DNA from: Rhodanobacter sp.
GTDB lineage: Bacteria > Pseudomonadota > Gammaproteobacteria > Xanthomonadales > Rhodanobacteraceae
Direction: 5' to 3'
Assembly (NCBI GenBank): GCA_024711345.1
Contig: JANJTA010000035.1
Location: 248,001-312,000, forward strand
Length of the DNA: 64,000 nt
The translations under genes were made by a program, and so were the position numbers. Below the pieces are notes generated by a model. That model saw nothing but the letters and a program-made list of their open reading frames with translations. It was not told the DNA's origin and did not search any database. Shown piece by piece: positions 55,826 to 64,000 of this stretch (within the stretch, counting starts at the first letter, position 1; each line of letters starts with the position of its first letter).

Positions 55826-56881
55826 ATGAACGACCACCCCATTTCGCGGCGCACGGTGCTCAAGGCAGGCGTAACCATCGTCGGAGCGCTTGCGCTGAAC
55901 AAGCAGCCCTTCCTGGCGGAAGCCCGCGAGGCGCCTGAACAACCGACCCTCGTCGTGCTCTGGCTCAACGGCGGCCCGGCAGGCCTGTTCAACAGTGCGG
56001 ACTCATTCCTTCGAAGCGGCGCTTTCGGGGTGACCGCCGACAACATCCGTCACCTCGGCCATGGCCTTTGTGTCGACGCGGGTTCGTTTGGCGCCCTGCC
56101 CAACGCAGCCTTGGCACATATGGCCTCCATCGATTTCCGGCACGGCCTCTACCCGCATGCGAATGCGCGCGCAGCGATGCTGGAAAACACATCAGGCAGC
56201 CGGCTGCTGCGCATGGCCGCGGCCATGCCGGAGGGCGCGGCCCGCTGCGTGGTCGTGAACAGCCTCGGCCTGCCGACAGGCATCGCTGAGACGCCCCCAA
56301 GGGAAGGTGGTGTCGCGCTGGAGCACTGCCTCAGCCTCGACGATGCGCACGGGCAGTTGTCGATCGCGCAATTCGATGCCATCCGCAGCGCCTATGGCGT
56401 GTCCGCCGCAAGCACCGCCATCGACAGCCAGCGGACGACCTTCGCCGGCATCGAGTCGTTGGTTCACGCCGGTGCCGGCGTGATCTTCGCGCAACCGGCC
56501 TACACGGGGCGCCCCGACCGGCAGTTCGACACGCATCATGACGACGCCGGAACACTGGCGCGCGACATCATGGCCCCCATCACACCGTCGCTGATCACTT
56601 TCCTCGGGCGCGTGATGACCCTGCCACGGCGCAATGTGGTGGTGCTGCTGACCGGTGAATTCAGCCGGACGCTGCCGGGCTCGGACCACGCGCCAGGCGG
56701 CACCGCGACAGTCATCGGCAAGTACGTCAGGGCCGGCACCGCCGGACGGCAAGGTCCCGGGGGTTCGCCATCCGAACACGCTTCACCGCCGGATGGCCTC
56801 TGGGCCTACATCGCCGCGGCCCTCCACGTGGACCGATCGGCTCCGTTTGGTCGCAACCCGCATCGCGAACTGATCGCCTGA
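55826..56881 (+). CDS. DUF1501-like protein with Tat signal
   Basis: 351 residues. The N-terminus SRRTVLKAG with a hydrophobic stretch is a twin-arginine signal. The core contains VLWLNGGPAGLF and the late motif EFSRTLPGSDHAPGGTATVIG, as in DUF1501 sulfatase-like proteins. It is shorter than the usual 400-470 residues. No partner DUF1800 gene, which often accompanies it, is present. The AraC gene 137 bp upstream on the other strand is a plausible regulator. Confidence 0.8.
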   Translation: MNDHPISRRTVLKAGVTIVGALALNKQPFLAEAREAPEQPTLVVLWLNGGPAGLFNSADSFLRSGAFGVTADNIRHLGHGLCVDAGSFGALPNAALAHMASIDFRHGLYPHANARAAMLENTSGSRLLRMAAAMPEGAARCVVVNSLGLPTGIAETPPREGGVALEHCLSLDDAHGQLSIAQFDAIRSAYGVSAASTAIDSQRTTFAGIESLVHAGAGVIFAQPAYTGRPDRQFDTHHDDAGTLARDIMAPITPSLITFLGRVMTLPRRNVVVLLTGEFSRTLPGSDHAPGGTATVIGKYVRAGTAGRQGPGGSPSEHASPPDGLWAYIAAALHVDRSAPFGRNPHRELIA

Positions 56882-56948
56882 AGGGCAAGCTTGTCGGTCA
56901 GGCGGCACACCCAGGCCGCTACGAAATCCCTGATCACGTCGTCCGCCG

Positions 56949-57190
56949 TCAATCCTGGCCGTCAGCCGCCAGTTCGCCCAACCGCTTCTTCATCGTGGCC
57001 AACTGGCACGCGGCATCGACACCGCAGGCATCGCGTGCATGCATCCACGCCTTCCGGGCCGACACCAGTTGCTTCGCCTGCCCGGGATCGTCCTTGACCC
57101 CGTCCCGCGCGAACTTGCAGGCCGCGGCGACGCTACGGTCGAAGGCGCCCAGCGGCAGCGAGCCGCAAAGCGCTTTTCCGCGAGCGAGTG
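56949..57190 (-). pseudogene. Fragment, LprI/DUF1311-like C-terminus
   Basis: Ends at TGA 56951-56949. The peptide runs from GKALCGSLPLGAFDRSVAAA through SARKAWMHARDACGVDAACQ to MKKRLGELAADGQD and carries the Cys pairs and W-x-x-RDAC pattern of lysozyme-inhibitor LprI-like secreted proteins. The frame is closed upstream by a stop without any start codon or signal peptide, so only the C-terminal part remains. Confidence 0.55.
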
Positions 57191-57195
57191 GCTGC

Positions 57196-57295
57196 CGCCT
57201 CGGCCTCGGAATCGAGCGCGCTGGCGACCTCGTTCATCATCAGGGTCGGCGCATCCTTGAGCAGCGCGCGGCATAGCCAGGCTCGCGTTTCACGC
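57196..57295 (-). pseudogene. Fragment of an ABC transporter ATPase
   Basis: The minus-strand peptide CRALLKDAPTLMMNEVASALD followed by SEAEAA matches the Walker B/D-loop region of MsbA-type ABC exporters, where the consensus is ALLKDAPILLLDEATSALD. The catalytic D-E pair has become N-E. No other part of the ATPase is present. Confidence 0.5.
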
Positions 57296-57390
57296 GTATC
57301 GATTCGCTGATGGCATCGCGATCCCCGACCGCAGCAGCGGGCGCGGGCCAAGCACATTCCATCCACATCGCGCCCGCCACACTGCCGCGC

Positions 57391-58566
57391 ATGACCGAAC
57401 TCTTCTCGCTGTGGATGCGCGGTCCCTGGGCGCGCCTTGGCCTGACGTTGGCGGCAGGCCTGATCATCTCGCTGCTGGTGCGCGCCGTCGCTTACGCCGC
57501 GCTCGGCCGGCTGGCAAAAAGACAGCCGCTGTTCTCGGACATCCTGCATCGCGCCAGCGCACCGATGGAATGGCTGCTGCCCTTGCTGGTGGTCACCGTC
57601 GCCTTGCGCACGTGGCCCGCCAGCGCGTCGGCGCTGTTCGCGCTGCTGCAGCAGCTGCTGCTCATCGCACTGCTGGCGGTAGGTACCTGGCTGGTGGTCC
57701 GCTGCATCGGCGCGCTCGAGGACGCCGCCATCCGCAACCACCCGATGGACGTGGCCGACAACCTGCGCGCGCGCCGCGTGGTGACCCAGGTGCGCGTGCT
57801 CGGCCGCACCGCCGACGTCGTCGTGATCATCCTCGGCGCGTCCATCATCCTGCTGACCATTCCGGGCGCACGCCAGGTCGGCACCAGCCTGCTCGCCTCG
57901 GCCGGCGTCGCCGGCCTGGCCATAGGATTTGCCGCCAAACCCGTGCTGAGCAACCTGATCGCCGGCCTGCAGATTGCGCTGACCCAGCCGATCCGGCTCG
58001 ACGACGTGGTGATCATCGAGGGTGAATGGGGGCGCATCGAGGAGATCACCGGCACCTACGTCGTCGTGCGCATCTGGGACGAACGGCGGCTGGTGGTGCC
58101 GCTGAACTGGTTCATCGAGAACCCGTTCCAGAACTGGACGCGGCAGAGCGCGCAACTGATCGGCACGGTTTTTCTCAAGCTCGACTACCGCACGCCGCTG
58201 GCGCCGCTGCGCGAGGAGCTGACGCGGCTGTGCCACGAGTCGGAACTGTGGGATCGCCGGGTCTGCATCCTGCAGGTGACCGACACCGACGAACACGCCA
58301 TGCAGCTGCGCGCGCTGGTCAGCACGTCGGATTCGGGCCGGGGCTGGGACCTGCGCTGCCTGGTGCGCGAAGGCCTGATCGCCTTCATCCAGACCCACTA
58401 TCCCGACGCACTGCCGCGCTGGCGCGGCGAACTCTCCCGTAACGGGCAGGCTCCGGACCATCACGCTCCTTCCGTACCTCCCGCGCAGCACAGTCCGTCA
58501 CCGGAAGACGAAGGGCCATTGCGTGCGCATGGCGACGGCGCTCACGCCACGCAGACCGGATCGTGA
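57391..58566 (+). CDS. MscS family mechanosensitive channel
   Basis: 391 residues from the ATG at 57391 (MTELFSLWM); an in-frame ATG at 57310 adds 27 residues that do not look like a signal. Four or five membrane helices are seen in the first 230 residues. The pore helix with LASAGVAGLAIGFAAKPVLSNLIAG is the MscS TM3 signature, and a cytoplasmic beta domain (DDVVIIEGEWGRIEEIT) follows. The tail is Pro/His-rich. It relieves turgor during hypo-osmotic shock. Confidence 0.92.
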   Translation: MTELFSLWMRGPWARLGLTLAAGLIISLLVRAVAYAALGRLAKRQPLFSDILHRASAPMEWLLPLLVVTVALRTWPASASALFALLQQLLLIALLAVGTWLVVRCIGALEDAAIRNHPMDVADNLRARRVVTQVRVLGRTADVVVIILGASIILLTIPGARQVGTSLLASAGVAGLAIGFAAKPVLSNLIAGLQIALTQPIRLDDVVIIEGEWGRIEEITGTYVVVRIWDERRLVVPLNWFIENPFQNWTRQSAQLIGTVFLKLDYRTPLAPLREELTRLCHESELWDRRVCILQVTDTDEHAMQLRALVSTSDSGRGWDLRCLVREGLIAFIQTHYPDALPRWRGELSRNGQAPDHHAPSVPPAQHSPSPEDEGPLRAHGDGAHATQTGS

Positions 58567-58578
58567 CCACGTGACGCT

Positions 58579-60027
58579 CTAGAGTTTCTTCAGCGACTTC
58601 CGCAAGCCTGCCAGCGCTGCCGAAATATCCTCCGCGTCGATCACGCCGTAGCCGAATGTCACGGCCGGTTCGACGTCGCGGGTCATGGCATAGTCGACGG
58701 TGGATTCCGCACCCGCGGCGGCGCGCAACACGGCCGGCATGAGCTTCGGTGCCAGCGCCGGGTCGTGGATGCGCGCGGCCAGATGCAGGCCGGCTTCGGA
58801 CGGGATCGGCTGCAGCCATTCGCCGAGTTCGCGATGCAGGCCGTCCAGCAGGGCCGCGCGGCGCCCGGCGTAGATCGGCCGCATATGGCGTACATGCCGG
58901 GCGAGATGGCCGTCGCGGATGAAGGCGGCCAGCGCGGCCTGGGTGACGCCGTCGCAGTGCGAGTCGACGCAGTGCTTGACGTTGACCAGTCCGTCGCGCG
59001 CCCATGCCGGCGCCACCACGAAACCCTTGCGCAGCGAGGGGAACATGCTCTTGGAGAAGGTGCCCACGTAGAACACCAGGGCATCGCGATCCAGCGTCTG
59101 CAGCGCATCGAGCGGGCGGCCGCCGAAGCGGAACTCGCCGTCGTAGTCGTCCTCCACGATCACGGCATGATGCCGGCGGGCGAAGTCGAGCAAGGCACTG
59201 CGCCGGCGCAGCGACATCGCCACGCCGGTGGGTGACTGGTGCGACGGGGTGACGCTGATGATGCGCACGTCGTCGGGCAGGCGCTCGACGCACAGGCCCT
59301 CGTCGTCCACCGGCAGCGGCACCAGTAGAGCGCCGGCGGCAGCGAAGGCGGCGCGCGCCGGCGGATAACCCGGCTCTTCCACCGCCACCTTCGTCTGCCC
59401 CGGCGTGACCAGCAGGCGGGCGATCAGGTCGAACGCCTGCTGCGCGCCGGAGGTGACGATAACGTCGTCGGCGGCGCAGGCCACCGCGCGGGCGAAGGCG
59501 ACGTGCTGCGCGATCGCCTCGCGCAGCGCGGGGATGCCTTGCGATGGCGCGTAGGCGAACGGTTCGCGCGAGCTTTGGCGCAGCGCCTGCGCCATCAGCC
59601 GGCGCCAGACGTCATGCGGAAAATGACGATGGTCGGGAATGCCGAGGCGGAAGTTGCGCGCGGGCAACGCGCGCGCGGGCGACGGCTGCAGGAACGGCGT
59701 GCGCCAGGCCGGCGCAAGACGTGACTCGTCGACGCCGACGACCGCCCTGGACGGTTTCGACGCCCGGCGCCGGGCGAATGCGGCGACCTGGGGCTTCGCG
59801 CCCTTGCGCGGAATCAGATAACCCTCGGCGATCAGCAGGTCGTAGACAGTGACCACCGTATTGCGCGCCACGCCCAATGCCTCGGCGACTTTCCGGGTCG
59901 CCGGCAACAGCGAGTGGGCCGGCAGGCGGCCGTCGAGAATGGCCGTGCGCAACTGCTGGTGCAGTGCACGGGCGAGCGTGCCGTGGCTGCGCGGCAGGCT
60001 CAGCGGAAACGGGAAAACTGGCTCCAT
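58579..60027 (-). CDS. MocR/PdxR-type regulator (GntR HTH plus aminotransferase domain)
   Basis: 482 residues from the ATG at 60027. The winged HTH at the N-terminus (HGTLARALHQQLRTAILDG, ATRKVAEALGVARNTVVTVY) is fused to a fold-type I aminotransferase domain with the PLP Lys in GTFSKSMFPSLRKGF. Such regulators sense PLP or amino compounds and bind DNA direct repeats. It diverges from the MBL-cupin pair, its likely target. Confidence 0.9.
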   Translation of the reverse strand: MEPVFPFPLSLPRSHGTLARALHQQLRTAILDGRLPAHSLLPATRKVAEALGVARNTVVTVYDLLIAEGYLIPRKGAKPQVAAFARRRASKPSRAVVGVDESRLAPAWRTPFLQPSPARALPARNFRLGIPDHRHFPHDVWRRLMAQALRQSSREPFAYAPSQGIPALREAIAQHVAFARAVACAADDVIVTSGAQQAFDLIARLLVTPGQTKVAVEEPGYPPARAAFAAAGALLVPLPVDDEGLCVERLPDDVRIISVTPSHQSPTGVAMSLRRRSALLDFARRHHAVIVEDDYDGEFRFGGRPLDALQTLDRDALVFYVGTFSKSMFPSLRKGFVVAPAWARDGLVNVKHCVDSHCDGVTQAALAAFIRDGHLARHVRHMRPIYAGRRAALLDGLHRELGEWLQPIPSEAGLHLAARIHDPALAPKLMPAVLRAAAGAESTVDYAMTRDVEPAVTFGYGVIDAEDISAALAGLRKSLKKL

Positions 60028-60043
60028 CGAATATCTCGTGAAT

Positions 60044-60060
60044 GGATCAATCAAGGATCC
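60044..60060. promoter_or_regulatory. Possible MocR operator
   Basis: GGATC occurs as a direct repeat (60044-60048 and 60055-60059), and the same bases also form an inverted pair GGATC...GATCC. It lies in the 88-bp divergent region between mocR and the MBL gene. MocR proteins are known to prefer direct repeats. Confidence 0.35.
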
Positions 60061-60115
60061 AGATTACTCCTAGAGTGCACCTCGAAGCGACGTTCGATTC
60101 CACGGAGGCCAAGCC

Positions 60116-60913
60116 ATGACGATGACGATCTGCGGAACCTGCGGCACCCAGTACCCGGATACGCCCAGCCACTGCCCGGTATGCGAGGACGAGCGCCAGT
60201 ACGTCGGCGCGAATGGCCAGACCTGGACGACCCACGAGGCGCTGAAAGCCGCACACACCCTGCGCCTGGACGACGAGGCCGGCGTGCTCGGCATCGGCCT
60301 GGCGCCGGCTTTCGCGATCAACCAGCGCGCGCTGTACCTGCCCACCGACGCGGGCAACATCCTGTGGGAAGCCTTGAGCCTGGTCACCGACGAGGCGGTC
60401 GCCGCGCTGCGGGCGCGCGCCGGCGTGGACCTGATCGCGATCTCGCACCCGCATTTCTATGCGTCGATGCTGGAGTGGAGCGAAGCGCTCGGCAACGTGC
60501 CGGTCCTGCTGCACGAGGCGGACCGCGACTGGGTGCGTCGGGCGTCGCCGAACGTGCAGTTCTGGCGCGGCGAGGCATACCGCCTGTCCGACGCGGTGAC
60601 CCTCATCAACACTGGCGGCCATTTCCCCGGCAGCACGGTGCTGCACTGGAAGGACGGCCCGCGGCCCGGCGGCGCGCTGTTCTCCGGCGACGCGCCGCAC
60701 GTAGCCAGCGACCGCCGCCACGTCTCGTTCATGCACAGCTACCCCAACTTCATGCCGATGCCGCCGGCCGACGTGCGTCGCATGCAGGCGCGCCTCGCGG
60801 GCTACGCGTTCGAGGACGTGTACGGCTACACCTGGGGCCGCAACATCATCGGTGGCGGCCGTGCCGCCGTCGACGCCTCGTTCGAACGCTACCTCGCCGC
60901 CTTGGCCGCCTGA
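60116..60913 (+). CDS. MBL-fold hydrolase with N-terminal zinc ribbon
   Basis: 265 residues. The N-terminus ICGTCGTQYPDTPSHCPVCEDERQY is described here as two Cys-x2-Cys knuckles (residues 6-23). The beta-lactamase-fold core has the modified metal motif SHPHFYASM, NTGGHFPGS and FSGDAPH. In the S-H-P-H motif, the usual second His-Asp pair is replaced. Substrate unknown. The cupin gene follows 38 bp later. Confidence 0.85.
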   Translation: MTMTICGTCGTQYPDTPSHCPVCEDERQYVGANGQTWTTHEALKAAHTLRLDDEAGVLGIGLAPAFAINQRALYLPTDAGNILWEALSLVTDEAVAALRARAGVDLIAISHPHFYASMLEWSEALGNVPVLLHEADRDWVRRASPNVQFWRGEAYRLSDAVTLINTGGHFPGSTVLHWKDGPRPGGALFSGDAPHVASDRRHVSFMHSYPNFMPMPPADVRRMQARLAGYAFEDVYGYTWGRNIIGGGRAAVDASFERYLAALAA

Positions 60914-60951
60914 ACGCGCGTCCCGTCCGTCCACTGAAGGAGTCCGCCCGC

Positions 60952-61416
60952 ATGACCACCACTCGCCTGCACGACTACCTGCCCGCCCGCTTCAACACCG
61001 CGGCCGAACGGCAATGGATCCCCTCCGCGACGCCGGGCAAGTCGTCCAGTCCGTTGCGTTTCTTCGCCGACGACCGCGGCTTCGTGGAGCTGCTGCGCAT
61101 GGAGCCCGGCGTGGTGATGCCGCTGCATCGCCACACCGGCGAGATCCACGCATACAACCTCAGCGGCACGCGCAAGCTGTGCACCGGCGAACTGATCGGT
61201 CCGGGCGACTACGTCTACGAGCCGCCGGGCAGCACCGACTGGTGGAAGATCGTCGGCGACGAGCCGATGCTGGCGCTGGTGATCGTGATGGGCACGGTCG
61301 AGTTCCTCGGTCCCGGCGGCGTGGTGACCGGCCGTGCCTCGGCCGGCACCCAGCGGGCGGACTATGAGCGCTACTGCCGCGAGCACGGGCTGGCGATCCA
61401 GGACCTGGTGGACTGA
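60952..61416 (+). CDS. Cupin, 2,4'-dihydroxyacetophenone dioxygenase-like
   Basis: 154 residues from the ATG at 60952, preceded by GAAGGAG. The cupin metal site is MPLHRHTGEIHAYNL, with two His and a Glu, and the second motif is PGDYVYEPPGSTDWW. The family cleaves aromatic ketones or has unknown substrates. It is cotranscribed with the MBL gene, so the pair may form a small catabolic or detoxifying unit under MocR control. Confidence 0.82.
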   Translation: MTTTRLHDYLPARFNTAAERQWIPSATPGKSSSPLRFFADDRGFVELLRMEPGVVMPLHRHTGEIHAYNLSGTRKLCTGELIGPGDYVYEPPGSTDWWKIVGDEPMLALVIVMGTVEFLGPGGVVTGRASAGTQRADYERYCREHGLAIQDLVD

Positions 61417-61436
61417 TTGCGGCGACGTCGGGCGGC

Positions 61437-61808
61437 TCAGGCCGAGGCGCGCCGGCGCCTGGTGGCCGCGGCTGGCCGCTTGCCCGGGGCGCACCTGGCC
61501 GCGGCGGTCGCGCACGTGCCAGCGGACTGGCTGCAGCAGTGATCGGTCAGGTAGCCGACCAGTTCGTCCATCGTCTCGATCACCGGCGCGTAGTAGATGA
61601 AGCGCCCACTCTGCCGGCTGCTCACCAGGCCCGCGTGCGACAGCTCCTTCAGGTGGAAGGACAGCGTGGCGTTGGCCAGACCCAGCTTCTCCGCGATTGC
61701 GCTGGGCGCCAGGCCTTCCGGCGCATGTTCGATCAGCAGCCGATAGACCGCCAGCCGCGACTCCTGGGCGAGCGCGGCAAGTATCGTGATGGCTTGCCTG
61801 TTCTGCAT
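61437..61808 (-). CDS. arsR: ArsR family arsenic-responsive regulator
   Basis: 123 residues from the ATG at 61808. The winged HTH is ALAQESRLAVYRLL and LANATLSFHLKELSHAGLV. Cysteines near the C-terminus (DHCCSQSAGTCATAAARC) are likely arsenite ligands, placed as in the type of ArsR that uses C-terminal cysteines. It is the last gene of arsC-acr3-arsR. Confidence 0.88.
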   Translation of the reverse strand: MQNRQAITILAALAQESRLAVYRLLIEHAPEGLAPSAIAEKLGLANATLSFHLKELSHAGLVSSRQSGRFIYYAPVIETMDELVGYLTDHCCSQSAGTCATAAARCAPGKRPAAATRRRRASA

Positions 61809-61812
61809 GGCG

Positions 61813-62898
61813 TTACTCCTGGGCGGCTTCATACCAGCGTTTGCTGCGGTTGACGATGCGCACCACCGACAGCATCACCGGCACCTCGATCAGCACGCCC
61901 ACCACGGTCGCCAGCGCCGCGCCGGAATGCACGCCGAACAGGCCCACCGCGGTGGCCACGGCCAGCTCGAAGAAATTGCTCGCGCCGATCAGCGCCGAGG
62001 GACCGGCCACGCAGTGCGGCACGCGGAAACGGCGGTTGAGCCAGTACGCCAGGCCGGCGTTGAAATACACCTGGATCAGGATCGGCACCGCCAGCAACGC
62101 GATGATCGCCGGCTGCGCGACGATCTGCCGACCCTGGAAACCGAACAGCAGCACCAGGGTGGCCAGCAGCGCGCACAGCGACGCCGGCCCCAGCCGCTGC
62201 AGCAGCTGCTGCAAGCGCACTTCGCCGCCCTGCGCCAGCAGCCGGCGCCGCAGCAGCACGCTGAGCGCCACCGGCACCACGATGTACAGCAGCACCGACA
62301 GCAGCAAGGTGTTCCACGGCACCGTGATCGAGGAGATGCCCAGCAGCAGCGCCACGATCGGCGCAAACGCGACCACCATGATGGCGTCGTTCAGCGCGAC
62401 CTGGCTCAGCGTGAAGGCCGGCTCGCCGCGGCACAGGTTGCTCCACACGAACACCATCGCCGTGCACGGCGCGGCGGCCAGCAGGATCAGGCCGGCGACG
62501 TAGGAGTCGAGCTGCGCGGCCGGCAGCTGGCCGGCGAACAGGTGGCGGATGAAGATCCAGCCCAGCAGCGCCATCGAGAACGGCTTCACCGCCCAGTTGA
62601 CGAACAGCGTGACGCCGATGCCCTTCCACTGGCGGCGCACGCCGCCCAGCGCGCCGAAGTCGATCTTCAGCAGCATCGGGATGATCATCAGCCAGATCAG
62701 CACGGCCACCGGCAGATTCACCTGGGCCACCTGCATGCCGCCCAGCGCCGCGAAACCGCCGGGCAGCAGGTGGCCCAGCAGCGTGCCGGCGACGATGCAC
62801 AACAGTACCCAGAGGCTGAGCCAGCGCTCGAAGAAGCCGATGCGGGCGCCGTCCGCGGGGAGCGGACGGGCGAGCCATTCCGCCGATGCCTGGTTCAT
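61813..62898 (-). CDS. acr3: ACR3 family arsenite efflux transporter
   Basis: 361 residues with ten hydrophobic segments. The Acr3 signature AAPCTAMVFVWS contains the essential Cys, and GPSALIGASNFFELAVA is the second conserved helix. The start at 62898 overlaps the arsC stop (ATGA). It exports arsenite made by ArsC. Confidence 0.95.
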   Translation of the reverse strand: MNQASAEWLARPLPADGARIGFFERWLSLWVLLCIVAGTLLGHLLPGGFAALGGMQVAQVNLPVAVLIWLMIIPMLLKIDFGALGGVRRQWKGIGVTLFVNWAVKPFSMALLGWIFIRHLFAGQLPAAQLDSYVAGLILLAAAPCTAMVFVWSNLCRGEPAFTLSQVALNDAIMVVAFAPIVALLLGISSITVPWNTLLLSVLLYIVVPVALSVLLRRRLLAQGGEVRLQQLLQRLGPASLCALLATLVLLFGFQGRQIVAQPAIIALLAVPILIQVYFNAGLAYWLNRRFRVPHCVAGPSALIGASNFFELAVATAVGLFGVHSGAALATVVGVLIEVPVMLSVVRIVNRSKRWYEAAQE

Positions 62899-63401
62899 GC
62901 GCCGGCCTCCTCGCCGGTGAGGCTGCCGATGCGATCGAGCGCCTGCTTCAGCTCGTCGCGCCCCATCGCTTCCACCGGCAGCTTCAGCAGCGCCGCGATC
63001 CGGTACAGGATCAGCGTGTGGGCACGCCGGAACGCCGCGACCGCGGCATCCGCCCCCTGGGCGGCGGCCGGATCCGGCAGGCCCCAGTGACTTTTCACGA
63101 AATTGCCGAACAGCACCGGGCAGGTCTCGTTCGCGGCGTTGTCGCAAACCGTGATGACGATATCCAGCGGCGGCGCGCCGGCTTCGGTGAAGCGGTCCCA
63201 CGACTTGCTGGCAAGTCCCTCGGTGGCGATGCCCACGGCCTTGAGCTCCTCGATCGCGTAGGGGTTGACGCGCCCGGTGGGTCGACTGCCGGCGCTGAAC
63301 GCCTCGAAGCGCCCCTTGCCCAGATGGTTGAGGGTGGCCTCGGACAGGATGCTGCGGGCCGAGTTGCCGGTGCAGATGAACAGGACGCGACACGGATGCA
63401 T
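62895..63401 (-). CDS. arsC: Arsenate reductase, low-molecular-weight phosphatase type
   Basis: 168 residues from the ATG at 63401; a GTG at 63428 adds 9 residues. The P-loop reads FICTGNSARS (Cys and Arg), with later Cys in VCDNAANETCPVLFG and the DP acid in WGLPDPAAA. The enzyme reduces arsenate to arsenite with thioredoxin or glutaredoxin. First gene of the minus-strand ars operon. Confidence 0.93.
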   Translation of the reverse strand: MHPCRVLFICTGNSARSILSEATLNHLGKGRFEAFSAGSRPTGRVNPYAIEELKAVGIATEGLASKSWDRFTEAGAPPLDIVITVCDNAANETCPVLFGNFVKSHWGLPDPAAAQGADAAVAAFRRAHTLILYRIAALLKLPVEAMGRDELKQALDRIGSLTGEEAGA

Positions 63402-63430
63402 GGAGAGTGATCCCGGGTTGACTTCCACAT

Positions 63431-63450
63431 TTCCATAATGATGGAATTAT
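63431..63450. promoter_or_regulatory. Putative ArsR operator in the arsC-arsH divergent region
   Basis: Two overlapping perfect dyads are seen: TTCCAT-AATG-ATGGAA (63431-63446) and ATAAT-GATGGA-ATTAT (63435-63450). The AT-rich element stands out from its GC-rich surroundings and lies between the divergent starts, so one site could control both transcripts. Confidence 0.6.
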
Positions 63451-63476
63451 AAAACCAAAGCAACGGAAACCTGCCC

Positions 63477-64000
63477 GTGCCGATCCAGGATCTGCCCCAC
63501 ATCGCCGCCGACGTGCTGGATACCCCCAGCCTGGCCAAGCTGGCCTTGCCGGCGGACGCCCATCACCACCCGCCGCGCATCCTGATCCTGTACGGCTCGC
63601 TGCGCCCGCAGTCGTTCACTCGCAAGCTGGCGCTGGAAGCCGAGCGCATCCTGCGCCACTTCGGCGCCGAGACGCGGGTGTTCGACCCGCACGAACTGCC
63701 CATCCTGGACAGCGTGCCGGCCAGCCATCCCAAGGTGCAGGAATTGCGCGCGCTGTCGCTGTGGTCCGAGGGTCAGGTATGGGTCAGCCCCGAACGGCAC
63801 GGCACGATCACCGGCGTGTTCAAGAACCAGATCGACTGGCTGCCGCTGGAAGACGGCAGCGTGCGGCCCACGCAGGGACGCACGCTTGCCGTGATGCAGG
63901 TCTGCGGCGGCTCGCAGTCGTTCAACGTGGTGAACGCGTTGCGCGTGCTGGGCCGCTGGATGCGCATGCTGACCATCCCGAACCAGTCTTCGGTGGCCAA
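63477..64000 (+). CDS. arsH: ArsH NADPH-dependent FMN reductase, 3' end outside window
   Basis: The frame is open from a GTG at 63477 to the window end (174 codons). The FMN-binding loop is [15 protein letters not shown], and [18 protein letters not shown] and [11 protein letters not shown] are ArsH signatures. ArsH oxidises methylated or organic arsenicals or reduces quinones, and it commonly sits beside arsC and acr3. The start is uncertain because no strong ribosome binding site is visible. Confidence 0.9.
   Translation, partial: MPIQDLPHIAADVLDTPSLAKLALPADAHHHPPRILILYGSLRPQSFTRKLALEAERILRHFGAETRVFDPHELPILDSVPASHPKVQELRALSLWSEGQVWVSPERHGTITGVFKNQIDWLPLEDGSVRPTQGRTLAVMQVCGGSQSFNVVNALRVLGRWMRMLTIPNQSSVA

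Larger units (their letters stand above)
56882..57390. other. Gene debris between DUF1501-like and mscS genes
   Basis: About 500 bp without an intact gene. It contains two decayed minus-strand fragments (listed separately) and the upstream region of mscS. Confidence 0.6.

Overview
The window looks like chromosomal DNA of a high-GC gammaproteobacterium, most likely a Rhodanobacteraceae/Xanthomonadales member such as Rhodanobacter or Dyella. The evidence is the core gene set and its order: dnaX-ybaB-recR, kdkA with a family 9 glycosyltransferase, a DUF6165 gene, hisS, and folC-dedD-cvpA-purF. This placement is inferred from gene content only; no search was run.

The left chromosomal part (1-14163) holds a DUF58/TgpA-like transglutaminase pair, an Slp lipoprotein, a HIT hydrolase, recR, ybaB and dnaX. 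It continues with the 4.5S SRP RNA, tRNA-Ser(GGA), an MBL-fold hydrolase, kdkA, a heptosyltransferase-like gene, DUF6165, a MIO-type aromatic amino acid lyase, a GIY-YIG gene framed by palindromic repeats, hisS and tRNA-Pro(CGG).

From 14115 to 41501 lies an integrated genomic island. It is bounded by a 49-bp direct copy of the 3' part of tRNA-Pro, with a P4-like tyrosine integrase just inside the right copy. The island is rich in defence genes. It has a DUF3644 protein, a two-gene CBASS-like pair (SLATT effector and CD-NTase), an unrecognised 909-residue protein, and an Mza-type system (AIPR, DUF4420 nuclease-fold, Z1 helicase-like, MORC/MutL-like ATPase, cytosine methyltransferase) with a divergent Vsr nuclease. 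Next comes a tightly packed six-gene cassette (membrane protein, zinc-ribbon protein, calcineurin-like phosphatase, two DEDDh exonuclease-like proteins around an RNA-repair-type HAD phosphatase). I do not recognise this cassette as a described system, and it is the best candidate for something new. The right end carries mobility functions: a divergent tyrosine recombinase, a 41-bp tandem repeat array, a winged-helix replication-like protein, an excisionase-like protein and the integrase. No relaxase or conjugation gene was seen.

The right chromosomal part (41502-64000) starts with a stress-type cluster (BON protein, zinc alcohol dehydrogenase, phosphoribosyltransferase/hydrolase fusion, erythromycin-esterase-like protein). 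It is followed by a DUF455 gene, purF-cvpA-dedD-folC, and a copper P-type ATPase with its MerR regulator. The MerR operator sits in a typical 20-bp promoter spacer. An AraC regulator lies divergent from a DUF1501-like protein, beside gene debris and an MscS channel. A MocR regulator faces an MBL-cupin pair, and the window ends in an arsenic operon (arsR, acr3, arsC and divergent arsH, cut by the window end).
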